From an uncultured Myxococcales bacterium (GTDB taxonomy: Bacteria > Myxococcota_A > UBA9042): a DNA stretch of 9,679 nt. Shown here one piece after another: positions 1 to 9,202 of the stretch. The notes below the pieces were generated by a model. It saw nothing but the letters and a program-made list of their open reading frames with translations, had not been told where the DNA came from and searched no databases. Position 1 is the first letter of the stretch; every line of letters begins with the position of its first letter. Position numbers and translations under genes: made by a program. Location of the stretch: assembly GCA_937915965.1 (NCBI GenBank), contig CALGHC010000774.1, positions 1-9,679 on the forward strand, in the 5' to 3' direction.

Positions 1-1
1 C

Positions 2-892
2 GCCGCCCCCCCCGCACCGCGGGTCGCCCTCGCTGGCCTGCCCCAGCCGGACCGGTCGGTCTTCGCCCCGGGCCGCTATGGCCACGCCATGCGCCCCGTC
101 CAGGCGCCCTACGCGATGGTCACCACCAGCCGTGGATGTCACCGCCGCTGCCCGTTTTGCAGTGTTCCCGCCCGTCGCCCCGAGGGCTTCGACGGCCGAA
201 CCCCAGACCAGGTCGTCGCTGAGCTCGCCGAGCTCGCCCTGGTGCATGGCGTGCGCAGCGCCCACATCGAGGACGATGCCTTCCTCGCCGACCGCGGCCG
301 GGCTGAGGCGATCTGTCGCTTGCTCGCAGACCGCCGGCTGCCGCTGGTGTGGGAGCTGGTCAATGGCGTGCGGCCCGACGACGTCGACGATGACCTGATC
401 GCGCGCATGGCCGCGGGCGGCTGCCGTCGCATTGTCTTTGGCTTTGAGCACCTCGAACCCGGTGACGGCGCGGGCGATGGTCGCTGCGGCGTCACCCTGG
501 CGCGGCGCGTGGTGCGCGCAGCCCGCAGCGCCGGCATGCGCGTCGGCGGATACTTCATCGTCGGTCTGCCCGGGGCAGGCATGCTTGAGAGCGCACGTTC
601 GCTGGTTCTGGCGTTGTCACTGGGGCTCGACGACGCCAACTTCACGCCCTTCCATCCGCTTGTTGGTGCTGCCTGGGGCGCGCGGTCGCACGACGGCGGC
701 GGCCGGCTGACCAGGGCCCGCTCGATTCGCCTCGCCCGTGGGGCGCAGGTCGCGTTCTTCAGCCAGCCCAGGTCGCTGCTGCGCCTGGCCCAGGACTTGG
801 CGCGTACCCCGTCGGTGGTGCCGTCACTGGCGCGCAAGGCCGTCGAGCTGTCCGGGCGCGCAGGACCGGTCCCCGAGCGCGAGATGCCGTAG
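2..892 (+). CDS. Radical SAM protein, 5'-truncated by window edge
   Basis: This gene encodes an iron-sulfur enzyme that cleaves S-adenosylmethionine to start radical chemistry; its substrate cannot be read from the sequence. The visible 296 residues contain the signature C-x3-C-x2-C (TSRGCHRRCPFC; C46, C50, C53 of the fragment), which binds the [4Fe-4S] cluster. The motif IEDDAFL follows in the position of a barrel strand, then GCRRIVFGFEHL and GGYFIVGLPG, both typical of the B12-binding-type radical SAM group. An ATG at 89 has been passed over as the start: the frame stays open to the left edge, and the residues before it (PDRSVFAPGRYGHAM) resemble the linker that usually joins a cobalamin-binding domain to the radical SAM core. 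The true start, and any B12 domain, would lie outside the window. The tail after residue 240 is basic and unremarkable. The gene converges on the kinase gene with a 50-bp gap. Family assignment is firm; function is unknown. Confidence 0.88.
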   Translation, partial: AAPPAPRVALAGLPQPDRSVFAPGRYGHAMRPVQAPYAMVTTSRGCHRRCPFCSVPARRPEGFDGRTPDQVVAELAELALVHGVRSAHIEDDAFLADRGRAEAICRLLADRRLPLVWELVNGVRPDDVDDDLIARMAAGGCRRIVFGFEHLEPGDGAGDGRCGVTLARRVVRAARSAGMRVGGYFIVGLPGAGMLESARSLVLALSLGLDDANFTPFHPLVGAAWGARSHDGGGRLTRARSIRLARGAQVAFFSQPRSLLRLAQDLARTPSVVPSLARKAVELSGRAGPVPEREMP

Positions 893-897
893 ATTCA

Positions 898-942
898 GGC
901 GCGATCGGCGTCAGGCCCGACCGGCATCAAGCGCGACCGGCA

Positions 943-945
<3 letters not shown>
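898..945. repeat. Three tandem imperfect 16-bp repeats between convergent genes
   Basis: Three adjoining 16-bp units fill the gap between the radical SAM stop and the kinase stop: GGCGCGATCGGCGTCA (898-913), GGCCCGACCGGCATCA (914-929) and AGCGCGACCGGCATCA (930-945). Copies two and three differ at two positions and copy one at a few more. The last three bases of copy three are the TGA stop codon of the kinase read on the - strand. I see no convincing stem-plus-T-run terminator here, so transcription end sites for the two genes are not evident. Confidence 0.8.
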
Positions 946-3084
<2,139 letters not shown>

Positions 3085-3194
3085 GGTCCAATTGGCAGCC
3101 GGACGCGCAAATATCCGGCGGCGCCGGCAGGGTAGCCGGGAACCGGGCCGCGACCAAGGGCCGGGGACGATTCGGGTGCTGGATTCTGGACTCG

Positions 3195-6100
3195 CTAGCC
3201 GGCCACGGCCAGCTGCCTCGGGGCAGCCGTCTCGCGCTTGCGGTGGCGCGCTTCGACCTCGAAGGCGAAGGTCTCGAGCGTCTCGGGGTCGATCGGGTCG
3301 CCGTTGACCTGCAGCGTCAGCGAGGCGAGCCCCTCGCGTTCGGCCGCATGGAAGAGCTGCGCCTCGGCGATCTTCGTCGGCATGCACTCCAGTGGGCCGA
3401 CGCTGACCACGCCGTCGATGAGGCCCTCGCGCCACTCGTGGACGGGCCCGCCTACGGTCAATACGGCTTCGCCGATCAGCTTGGGCCGCAGATACCCCGC
3501 GGCCGCGTGCAACGTCTCGCCGATGCTGATGCGCGCCGGCCAACCCAACGGACGGGCCACGAGCGTGTAGGCGCGGGCGAGCATGCGGCGCTGGACCAGG
3601 CTGGTCAGGCCGTCGCCGAAGCCGCGGGCGATGCCCTCGAGGTGGTTGGCGTGGTCGGTGTATTCGAGCCACTCGGTGAAGGGCGCAAAGCGCACCCGCA
3701 TTCCGCGCGCCTCGAGCCGGTCGACGATGAAGTCGTTGGCCGCCGGGTCACAGCGCACGTAGATCTCGCCCACCACGAGCACGGTCGGCGGCTGGGCGTC
3801 GCCCTTGATAGCGGCGAAGTCGTGGGCCGCTCGCCTCAGGAGGTCGGCGACACCAAACATGCGTCCGTTCGCCACCTGGAGGAGCGCGCGCCCCGCGCCG
3901 AGGTCGTTGCCGGCCGCCCGCGCCTCAAGCAGCGCGAGCAGCTCGGCGTAGTACCGCTCGTGGAGCGCCTTCGCCGCGCCGGGGGTCGTCTCGACCGGCC
4001 GCACATCGTAGAGCGCGGCCAGCAACATATCCGCACCAACCAGGCCCGCGAAGATCAAGGTCGAGAACCCGCCCGCGACTCCCTCGAAGTAGTCGTCGTC
4101 GACGGGCGACCAGACCGACACGCGTTCGTCGAGCCCGAGGCGCTCCAACACGATCTTGTGGAGGATGTGGTAGACGCCGAATCGACACGGGCCGTTGGCG
4201 CTGGGCATGAAGAAACAGAAACGCTTGTCGGGATCCGTCTCCTGCTCGATCCGCTGCAGCAGGCTGCCAAGGGTGATGGTCATCGGCACGCACTCTTTGC
4301 CCGACGTGTGGCGTCGGCCGATGGCGACCGCCTCTCGATCCGGGGTGGGCAACACCTCCGCTGGCACTCCGGTCCCGCGCATGCAGGCCGCCATGGGCCC
4401 GGTTCCGGTTCCCATCGGCGGGATCAGCAAGACCTCGCCAGCCTCGCGCACGCTCTTGAGGGTCGTTGAGCCGATCTGGTGCTTGGCCAGTTGGCGAGCC
4501 GGCGGGCGGTCGGCGGTCGAGGGCGCATCCTCGGTTGGCACCCCGTGGCGGCTCTGGTCCTGACGGACGCAGTGCAGGAAAGCCTCAATGCGCGTCTTGG
4601 TGCCAGCGTCGCCGGAGTGGCCGTCGGTCTCGATGACGGCGAACGGCTTGCCCCCCATGATGTAGCTGTAGAAGTGCAGGCTGAAGCTGTCGGGACCGCA
4701 AGCGTAGTTGCTGGCCCACATGCTGTAGACCCCCTCGGTCGCACGGACCTGGTGGGCAGCGCGCAGGTTGCGTTGTCCGTAGCCCCAGAAGATCCCGTGG
4801 AAGATCGGGACGCTATCCGCCACAGGGTAGCAGTCGATCGGGACCGCCATCGCCCCCTGCTCGCGCAGCAGGGCGGGCACGTTCGAGTTCAGCACCTTGT
4901 TGTAGAGCGTGTAGGTGCGGCCCAGGACGACGACCGGCACGATCCCATGTGCCCGACAGAAGCTCAGCGCCTCGCGACCCAGCGCGAAGCGGCCGTCGTC
5001 AAAGCGCCGCTGGGCGTCGAGCCCAGCCTTCCACGCCGGTTCGGCCAGCTTTCGGTCTACACCCAGCTCCTCAGCGATCCGGTAGCAGCTGGCCTCGAAC
5101 GCCTCGCCGCCAAGGTTGTCGGTGCCGATGTCGATCACAGGCGAGACGATGCGCCCCTTGGCGCGGTCACCGAGGTCGAGGCGCAAGATGTCGGTCGACG
5201 ACTGGACGATGGGACAGAGCACCGCGTGCTTCTCGCCGGCGACGCGCTCAACGCTGCGCAACATCGGCAAGAAGAGCTTGTCCGCGTCGCTGTCAGCCAT
5301 CTCCGAGATGAGACCGTGGTGAAGCTGCATGGGCGCACAGAAGGGCACGTTGCCTTCCTCGATGCCGCGGCGCAGGTGCTTGCCGCCGGCCTCGCCGTGG
5401 ACCCGCAGGTCGAAGCCGAGCCCGTCGAGGTAGTGGGCGAAGAACGGCAGCAGGCCCTCGAGGAGGAACTCGCCGCTGATCGCCAGGGTTGGCCGACCGC
5501 GGCTGTGGACCGCCTCGGCGATCAGCGCGTCGCGTAGCCCAGACCGGGCGCGGAACGGGCTTGGCGCGAGATCGGGGAGCTTGACGCGGCCGGTTCCACG
5601 GTCCCACAACGAACAGCCGCCGCCCCAGGTGAAACGCTGCTCTCGGTCGCCAACCAGGGTGCGCAGGCGGTCGATGCGGCAGAGGTTGCCGGGCTCGCCA
5701 CAGCCGTTCTTCGAGCGACAGATGAAGTTGTCCTTGCGAACCACGGTGGCGGAGAGGAAGCGCTCGACGTCGATGACCGCGACATCGTCCGCGGGCAGGG
5801 CGCGGTCGGCGAGCAGGGCGATGCCGAGGGCGCCGACGGTGCCGGGGTCGGGCGGAATGATCACCTCGCTGCCGGTCTGACGGACGACGGCGGCGGCCAG
5901 GGCATCGGCCGCGAACGGCATGCCCTGACAGAAGATCACCTGGCCGACGTCGCGGCTGCCTTTCACGCGGTTGAGGTAATTCTGGATGATCGAATCGTAG
6001 ATGCCCGCGATGATTGTGCGGTTCTCGACGCCCGCCGCGACCGCTTCGTCGATGACCTCGGCCATGAAGACGGAGCAATGCTGACCGAGCGAGACACCCT

Positions 6101-7511
6101 CGACCGCGTGGCTGGCCTCCTCGCCGAGGTGCACGACGTCGCGTACTCCGGCGAACTTGCGGCCCTGCTCCTCGATGAAGCTGCCCGTTCCGGCGCTGCA
6201 CGCTTCGTTCATGGCGGCGTCGATGACGCGGCCCTCGGCGAGGCGGATGTACTTGGCGTCCTGGCCGCCGATCTCGAAGATCGTGTCGACGCGCGGATCG
6301 AAAGCGAGCGCCCCCTCGGCGTGGGCAGCGATCTCGTTGAGGACATAGACGTTCTCGGCGCCATAGCAGGTCGATAGCAGGGAGCCGACGATGTCTCGGC
6401 CGCTGCCCGTGGCACCGAGCGCGGTGATCGGCCGATTGCCCGCGGGCCCAGCGTCCAATTGACGCACAAGCGCCTGTGCGGCGGCGACCGGGTCGCCGTT
6501 GGTCTGGACGTAGCCGCTCCACAGGGTCTGGCGGCTGGCGCGATCGAGGGCGACGAGCTTCGAGCCGGTCGAGCCGATGTCGAAACCCAGGGCGATGGGG
6601 GCGGTCGCGGCGGTCTCGGGCAGGGGGGGCGCGACCAGGCGGCGCACGCGGCCCAGGTAGTCGCTCAGCCCCGGAACCCGGTCAAGCTTGGCCGGTTCGG
6701 GCTCGCCGAAGAGCGCATCGAACTGTGGCACAGCGATTGGGCGCTCGGCGGCGAGGACCGCACAGCCAAGGGCGTCGACGTACAATCCGTCGTCGTCCTG
6801 CAGATCGACGAGGCGCATGCCGTGACGATCCGTGAAGGCGGCGAAGTGGCCGCGGATTCGCCGCGACCGAGCGACGCCGCCGATCAGAACGAGGTCGGCT
6901 GGCGAGACGCTTGGCTTGATCAGCACCTGGACGTTCTCGCAGACGGCGTCGTAGAGCCCCGCGAGGATGTGGGCCCGGCTCTCGCCCTTGTTGGCGAGGT
7001 GGGTCATGTCTGTCTTGAGGATCACCGGGCAGCGGCCGGACAGGGGCGCGGGCTCGGTGATGTCTTCGCACATGGCGCTGGCAGCCTCGATCGACAGGTC
7101 GAAGCGCTCGACAAGCTGACGCAGGAAGTTGCCGGTTCCTTGGGAGCACCGACTGTTCTCGCGGTAGACCTCAATGCCGCTGTCGCGCAGCTCGAGGACA
7201 GAGAAGCCGTGGCTGCCGATCGAGACGACGGTCGCCGGGGTGGTGCCACGCAAGAAACGAAGCCCCGTCGCCTGGGCCTGCTTGCCCGGCACCCGCTCCA
7301 AGTCGACCAGGCGGGCAAGTCGGCCGCCGACGCGGGCGCTGTCGACGTCCTGCCACGCCCACGTCTCCAGCGTGCGGCGAAGGACCGCAGCTGGTTCCTT
7401 GTGATGCTCTACGATCTGCCGGCGCGTCCACCGCAGACCGTCTGGGCCATCCTGCAACTCGACGACCTTGATCGTCTCCGAACCGATATCGATGCCAATG
7501 TGACGGGCCAC
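3195..7511 (-). CDS. Single-chain acyl-CoA dehydratase activase / dehydratase-like protein (BadF-BcrA ATPase, DUF2229, HgdAB-like)
   Basis: This 1438-residue protein belongs to the large activase-related family fusing ATPase and dehydratase-like parts. Known two-component relatives use ATP to push a low-potential electron into 2-hydroxyacyl-CoA dehydratases; the substrate of the fused family is not established. ATPase domain 1 is about 1-260 (GIDIGSETIK; C122 in CSQGTGNF; C161). Domain 2 is about 307-570 (GFDIGSTGSK, TGSGRD, IGGQDAK; C438 in CSAGTGSF; C479 in GQHCSVF). A cysteine cluster follows (C598, C604, C611, C633). The DUF2229-like segment, about 673-800, has NVPFCAP and CPIVQ. The dehydratase-like half has ACGPDS with C938, GKECVPMTITLG with C1074, SANGPCRFG with C1109, and GEIYVRCDPAAND. 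No signal peptide or membrane span is seen, so it is likely cytoplasmic. The GTG start at 7511 follows AAGGAGG by four bases and gives the expected N-terminus ARHIGIDIG; the frame runs further upstream without family resemblance. The kinase gene follows on the same strand. Confidence 0.93.
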   Translation of the reverse strand: MARHIGIDIGSETIKVVELQDGPDGLRWTRRQIVEHHKEPAAVLRRTLETWAWQDVDSARVGGRLARLVDLERVPGKQAQATGLRFLRGTTPATVVSIGSHGFSVLELRDSGIEVYRENSRCSQGTGNFLRQLVERFDLSIEAASAMCEDITEPAPLSGRCPVILKTDMTHLANKGESRAHILAGLYDAVCENVQVLIKPSVSPADLVLIGGVARSRRIRGHFAAFTDRHGMRLVDLQDDDGLYVDALGCAVLAAERPIAVPQFDALFGEPEPAKLDRVPGLSDYLGRVRRLVAPPLPETAATAPIALGFDIGSTGSKLVALDRASRQTLWSGYVQTNGDPVAAAQALVRQLDAGPAGNRPITALGATGSGRDIVGSLLSTCYGAENVYVLNEIAAHAEGALAFDPRVDTIFEIGGQDAKYIRLAEGRVIDAAMNEACSAGTGSFIEEQGRKFAGVRDVVHLGEEASHAVEGVSLGQHCSVFMAEVIDEAVAAGVENRTIIAGIYDSIIQNYLNRVKGSRDVGQVIFCQGMPFAADALAAAVVRQTGSEVIIPPDPGTVGALGIALLADRALPADDVAVIDVERFLSATVVRKDNFICRSKNGCGEPGNLCRIDRLRTLVGDREQRFTWGGGCSLWDRGTGRVKLPDLAPSPFRARSGLRDALIAEAVHSRGRPTLAISGEFLLEGLLPFFAHYLDGLGFDLRVHGEAGGKHLRRGIEEGNVPFCAPMQLHHGLISEMADSDADKLFLPMLRSVERVAGEKHAVLCPIVQSSTDILRLDLGDRAKGRIVSPVIDIGTDNLGGEAFEASCYRIAEELGVDRKLAEPAWKAGLDAQRRFDDGRFALGREALSFCRAHGIVPVVVLGRTYTLYNKVLNSNVPALLREQGAMAVPIDCYPVADSVPIFHGIFWGYGQRNLRAAHQVRATEGVYSMWASNYACGPDSFSLHFYSYIMGGKPFAVIETDGHSGDAGTKTRIEAFLHCVRQDQSRHGVPTEDAPSTADRPPARQLAKHQIGSTTLKSVREAGEVLLIPPMGTGTGPMAACMRGTGVPAEVLPTPDREAVAIGRRHTSGKECVPMTITLGSLLQRIEQETDPDKRFCFFMPSANGPCRFGVYHILHKIVLERLGLDERVSVWSPVDDDYFEGVAGGFSTLIFAGLVGADMLLAALYDVRPVETTPGAAKALHERYYAELLALLEARAAGNDLGAGRALLQVANGRMFGVADLLRRAAHDFAAIKGDAQPPTVLVVGEIYVRCDPAANDFIVDRLEARGMRVRFAPFTEWLEYTDHANHLEGIARGFGDGLTSLVQRRMLARAYTLVARPLGWPARISIGETLHAAAGYLRPKLIGEAVLTVGGPVHEWREGLIDGVVSVGPLECMPTKIAEAQLFHAAEREGLASLTLQVNGDPIDPETLETFAFEVEARHRKRETAAPRQLAVAG

Positions 7512-7515
7512 GGGG

Positions 7516-7522
7516 CCTCCTT
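7516..7522 (-). promoter_or_regulatory. Strong Shine-Dalgarno deciding the GTG start of the activase-type gene
   Basis: The - strand reads AAGGAGG, then CCCC, then GTG GCC CGT CAC. This full anti-16S match four bases before the GTG at 7511-7509 is the reason for choosing that start over longer options that reach to 7727. Confidence 0.8.
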
Positions 7523-7639
7523 GCGGGGCAGGTGCGGTGGTTGCGCTGTGGAGAAGCGACGGACCGGCGCTGCGTGTCTGGTTTTGCAAGAAACGAGTCG
7601 GTCGCCAGCCGCGACCAATCGGAGTAACGCACGACAGTA

Positions 7640-7657
7640 TCCGGTTTGCAAGCCGGA
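7640..7657. promoter_or_regulatory. 18-bp near-perfect palindrome, candidate operator
   Basis: The sequence TCCGGTTTGCAAGCCGGA is a dyad in which eight of nine base pairs match; the only mismatch is T against G at the sixth position. It lies about 130 bp before the GTG of the activase-type gene, next to the AT-richest part of the gap, a position that fits a repressor or activator site. A partial copy of the centre (TTTTGCAAG) recurs at 7582-7590. The binding protein is unknown. Confidence 0.4.
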
Positions 7658-7698
7658 ACGACGTGATAAAGAACGCATATTGGCGAGACACTCGGCGC

Positions 7699-7713
7699 CT
7701 TCGAGTCTCGAAG
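7699..7713. promoter_or_regulatory. 15-bp odd-centred palindrome CTTCGAG-T-CTCGAAG
   Basis: Perfect 7-bp arms flank a single central base, just outside the 11-bp repeat array. It may be a protein-binding site. In GC-rich DNA such a palindrome could also arise by chance, so it is listed with low confidence. Confidence 0.3.
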
Positions 7714-7739
7714 AGGTGCTTGGACACGAGCGCGAGGGC

Positions 7740-7816
7740 GAGGTAGAAGCGAGGCAGAAGCGAGGCAGAAGCGAGGTAGAGACGAGGTAGAGACGAGGTA
7801 GAGACGAGGTGCCAGC
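7740..7816. repeat. Seven tandem 11-bp repeats in the divergent promoter region
   Basis: The unit is GAGGYAGARRC. The copies are GAGGTAGAAGC (7740), GAGGCAGAAGC (7751 and 7762), GAGGTAGAGAC (7773, 7784 and 7795) and a diverged GAGGTGCCAGC (7806). Neighbouring copies are more alike than distant ones, which suggests growth by slippage or unequal crossing-over. The period is about one DNA helical turn, so any bound protein would sit on one face. At 11 bp the array is out of phase with codons, which argues against it being coding. Confidence 0.93.
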
Positions 7817-7992
7817 CACCTGGTTGACGCCGGCAGCGGTCGCTCGGCGTTCAGCCGCCGACCCGAGAATCCTAGCCCGCGCCGGTGCATCCGCCTCTGC
7901 GCTGGAGTTCGTCGCCACCCTGCTCTAGTCTCGCCGGCGTCCACCCTTGCCTTGTGTCCGGCCGTCGCGCGCCGGCAGCGGCAAAGGTAGCC

Positions 7993-7997
7993 AGGAG
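7993..7997 (+). promoter_or_regulatory. Shine-Dalgarno deciding the TTG start of the aminotransferase
   Basis: AGGAG ends seven bases before the TTG at 8005. This spacing is near ideal and places the start right at the point where the protein begins to resemble its family (RLPIPRHHIALD). The frame also contains earlier GTG codons from 7885, but these lack a comparable ribosome site. Confidence 0.65.
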
Positions 7998-8004
7998 TCG
8001 CCCT

Positions 8005-9192
8005 TTGCGGTTGCCTATCCCGCGCCACCACATCGCCCTCGACCGCGACGAGCTTCGCCTCGGCGTCGGTCTTGCCGGTCGTGGCCGCGCGCCGCCGGGC
8101 TCGCGGGCCGCCTTCGAGATCGCCGTCGCCAGAGCCTTCGGTGCCGAACGCGCCGTCGCCGTCGAGTCCGGCCGCACTGCACTTTGTCTCGCCCTGCAGG
8201 CGCTCGACCTTGCCGCCGGCGCCGTTGTCGTCTTGCCCCAATACTGCTTCTTCTCCGTTGTCGGGGTCGTCGAGGCGATGGGACTGACCCCCAGATTCGC
8301 GCCCGTTGACGCCGACACGTTCACTCTCGACGTCGTCGCGCTCGCCGGGGCGCTAGACGGCGCAGCCTGCCTGGTGATCGTTCATCCGTTCGGCCAGGCC
8401 GCGTCTGTCGACCGCATCGCGGCGATCTGCGCCGAGGCCGACGTGCCCCTCGTCGAGGACGCGTCGCAGTCGACGGGCGCCTCGCTCGAAGGGAAGAGCG
8501 TTGGTTCATTTGGCGCCTACGGCGTCTTCAGCCTGGTCTCGGGAAAGAACCTACAGACCTTCGGTGGTGGTCTCGTCGTCGCTGCGGATCCAGCCCGGGC
8601 CGCTCGCCTCGACGTGCTGACGCGTGGATTGCAGGAAGCCGACGAAGACCGGGCTCGCCAGCTGCTGCGGAGCTCTCTGCCCCGTTGGCTGCTGGCGACC
8701 CGCGTGGGATTCGCGGTGGCCGGCTGGCCGGGCTTCGTCCTGATCGATGCGCTGGCGCCCGCTCGGCTCGATCAACTCTTCCATGAGGAGCGGCGCTCCT
8801 TCGACCCAAACGAACGCATCCGCCGGCTGAGCGACGCGCAGGGCGCGCTCGGGCTGCTCGGCCTTGAGCGCCTCGACCTGCGCAACTCGCGCCGGCGACA
8901 CAGCGCCCAGCGCCTCCTCGATGGTCTCGGCGGAGTCCCAGGTCTTGCGCTGCAGCACCCCGACCCGCGCGCCAGTCACACCTGGAACGCGGTGCCGGTG
9001 CGGGTCGCCGATGGGGACGGTCTGGCACGCCGGCTGCTGCGGGCCGGCGTGGACGTGCGCAAGGACTATATGGACCACTACGGCGCCGGCCGCGCGTTCA
9101 GCGAAGATGTCATCTATGTTCCCAACCACACAGCGATGACCGAGGCGGATATCGACCGGGTGATCGCAGCGGTTCGCGCGGCGATCGCGTGA
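8005..9192 (+). CDS. DegT/DnrJ/EryC1/StrS-type PLP aminotransferase
   Basis: This 395-residue protein belongs to the fold-type I PLP aminotransferases that usually add an amino group to keto sugars for surface polysaccharides or natural products. Visible marks are SGRTAL (55-60, cofactor phosphate region), LPQYCFFSVVGVV (77-89, the usual substrate-side loop), EDASQSTGA (151-159, with D152 facing the pyridine nitrogen), and VFSLVSGKNLQTFGGG (174-189), where K181 is the expected Schiff-base lysine. Residues 215-262 form an unusual segment rich in hydrophobic residues (PRWLLATRVGFAVAGWPG) that does not look like the standard core. The small C-terminal domain follows, with RLLRAGVDVRKDY and a closing ADIDRVIAAVRAA. 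The start is TTG at 8005 after AGGAG; a start at 7885 would add 40 residues of no family likeness. It is divergent from the activase-type gene and converges with a second DegT-like gene across 10 bp. Its substrate is unknown. Confidence 0.9.
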   Translation: MRLPIPRHHIALDRDELRLGVGLAGRGRAPPGSRAAFEIAVARAFGAERAVAVESGRTALCLALQALDLAAGAVVVLPQYCFFSVVGVVEAMGLTPRFAPVDADTFTLDVVALAGALDGAACLVIVHPFGQAASVDRIAAICAEADVPLVEDASQSTGASLEGKSVGSFGAYGVFSLVSGKNLQTFGGGLVVAADPARAARLDVLTRGLQEADEDRARQLLRSSLPRWLLATRVGFAVAGWPGFVLIDALAPARLDQLFHEERRSFDPNERIRRLSDAQGALGLLGLERLDLRNSRRRHSAQRLLDGLGGVPGLALQHPDPRASHTWNAVPVRVADGDGLARRLLRAGVDVRKDYMDHYGAGRAFSEDVIYVPNHTAMTEADIDRVIAAVRAAIA

Positions 9193-9202
9193 GGCTGCCG
9201 GG

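Larger units (their letters stand above)
7512..8004. other. Divergent intergenic control region
   Basis: This stretch of about 490 bp separates the start codons of the activase-type gene (leftward) and the aminotransferase gene (rightward), and should hold both promoters. It contains an 18-bp palindrome (7640-7657), an AT-richer patch (7661-7682, with GATAAAG and CATATT), a 15-bp palindrome (7699-7713) and an 11-bp tandem array (7740-7816). A TTGACG at 7824-7829 could serve as a -35 box for the rightward gene, but I see no matching -10. GGTTTTGCAAG at 7580-7590 resembles one half of the 18-bp palindrome. From 7830 to 7990 I see nothing definite. Reading frames across the region are open because of high GC, but have no family resemblance. 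Confidence 0.6.

Noticed and set aside
3085..3672. Longer kinase N-terminus starting at 3672
   Set aside because: It would overlap the activase-type gene by nearly 480 bp in another frame, and the added residues are Arg-rich with no family likeness.
7635..7665. tRNA-Cys-like anticodon arm (TTGCAAA within a GC stem) on the - strand
   Set aside because: The stem leaves an eight-base loop and its closing pair fails with a seven-base loop. There is no T-arm of the TTCGANTCC type and no acceptor stem.
7512..7727. Longer activase N-terminus starting at 7727
   Set aside because: The conserved ATPase domain begins exactly at the GTG at 7511, which has a strong Shine-Dalgarno; the 72 added residues look like translated intergenic DNA.
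6459..7790. + strand open frame of 443 codons opposite the start of the activase-type gene
   Set aside because: It is antisense to conserved ATPase motifs, has no recognisable domain, and runs through the noncoding 11-bp array.
7740..7816. CRISPR-like array
   Set aside because: The 11-bp units abut directly with no spacers, and no cas genes are present.
7171..8241. - strand open frame of 356 codons spanning the divergent gap
   Set aside because: It overlaps two supported genes and the 11-bp array in a different frame, and has no recognisable protein content.
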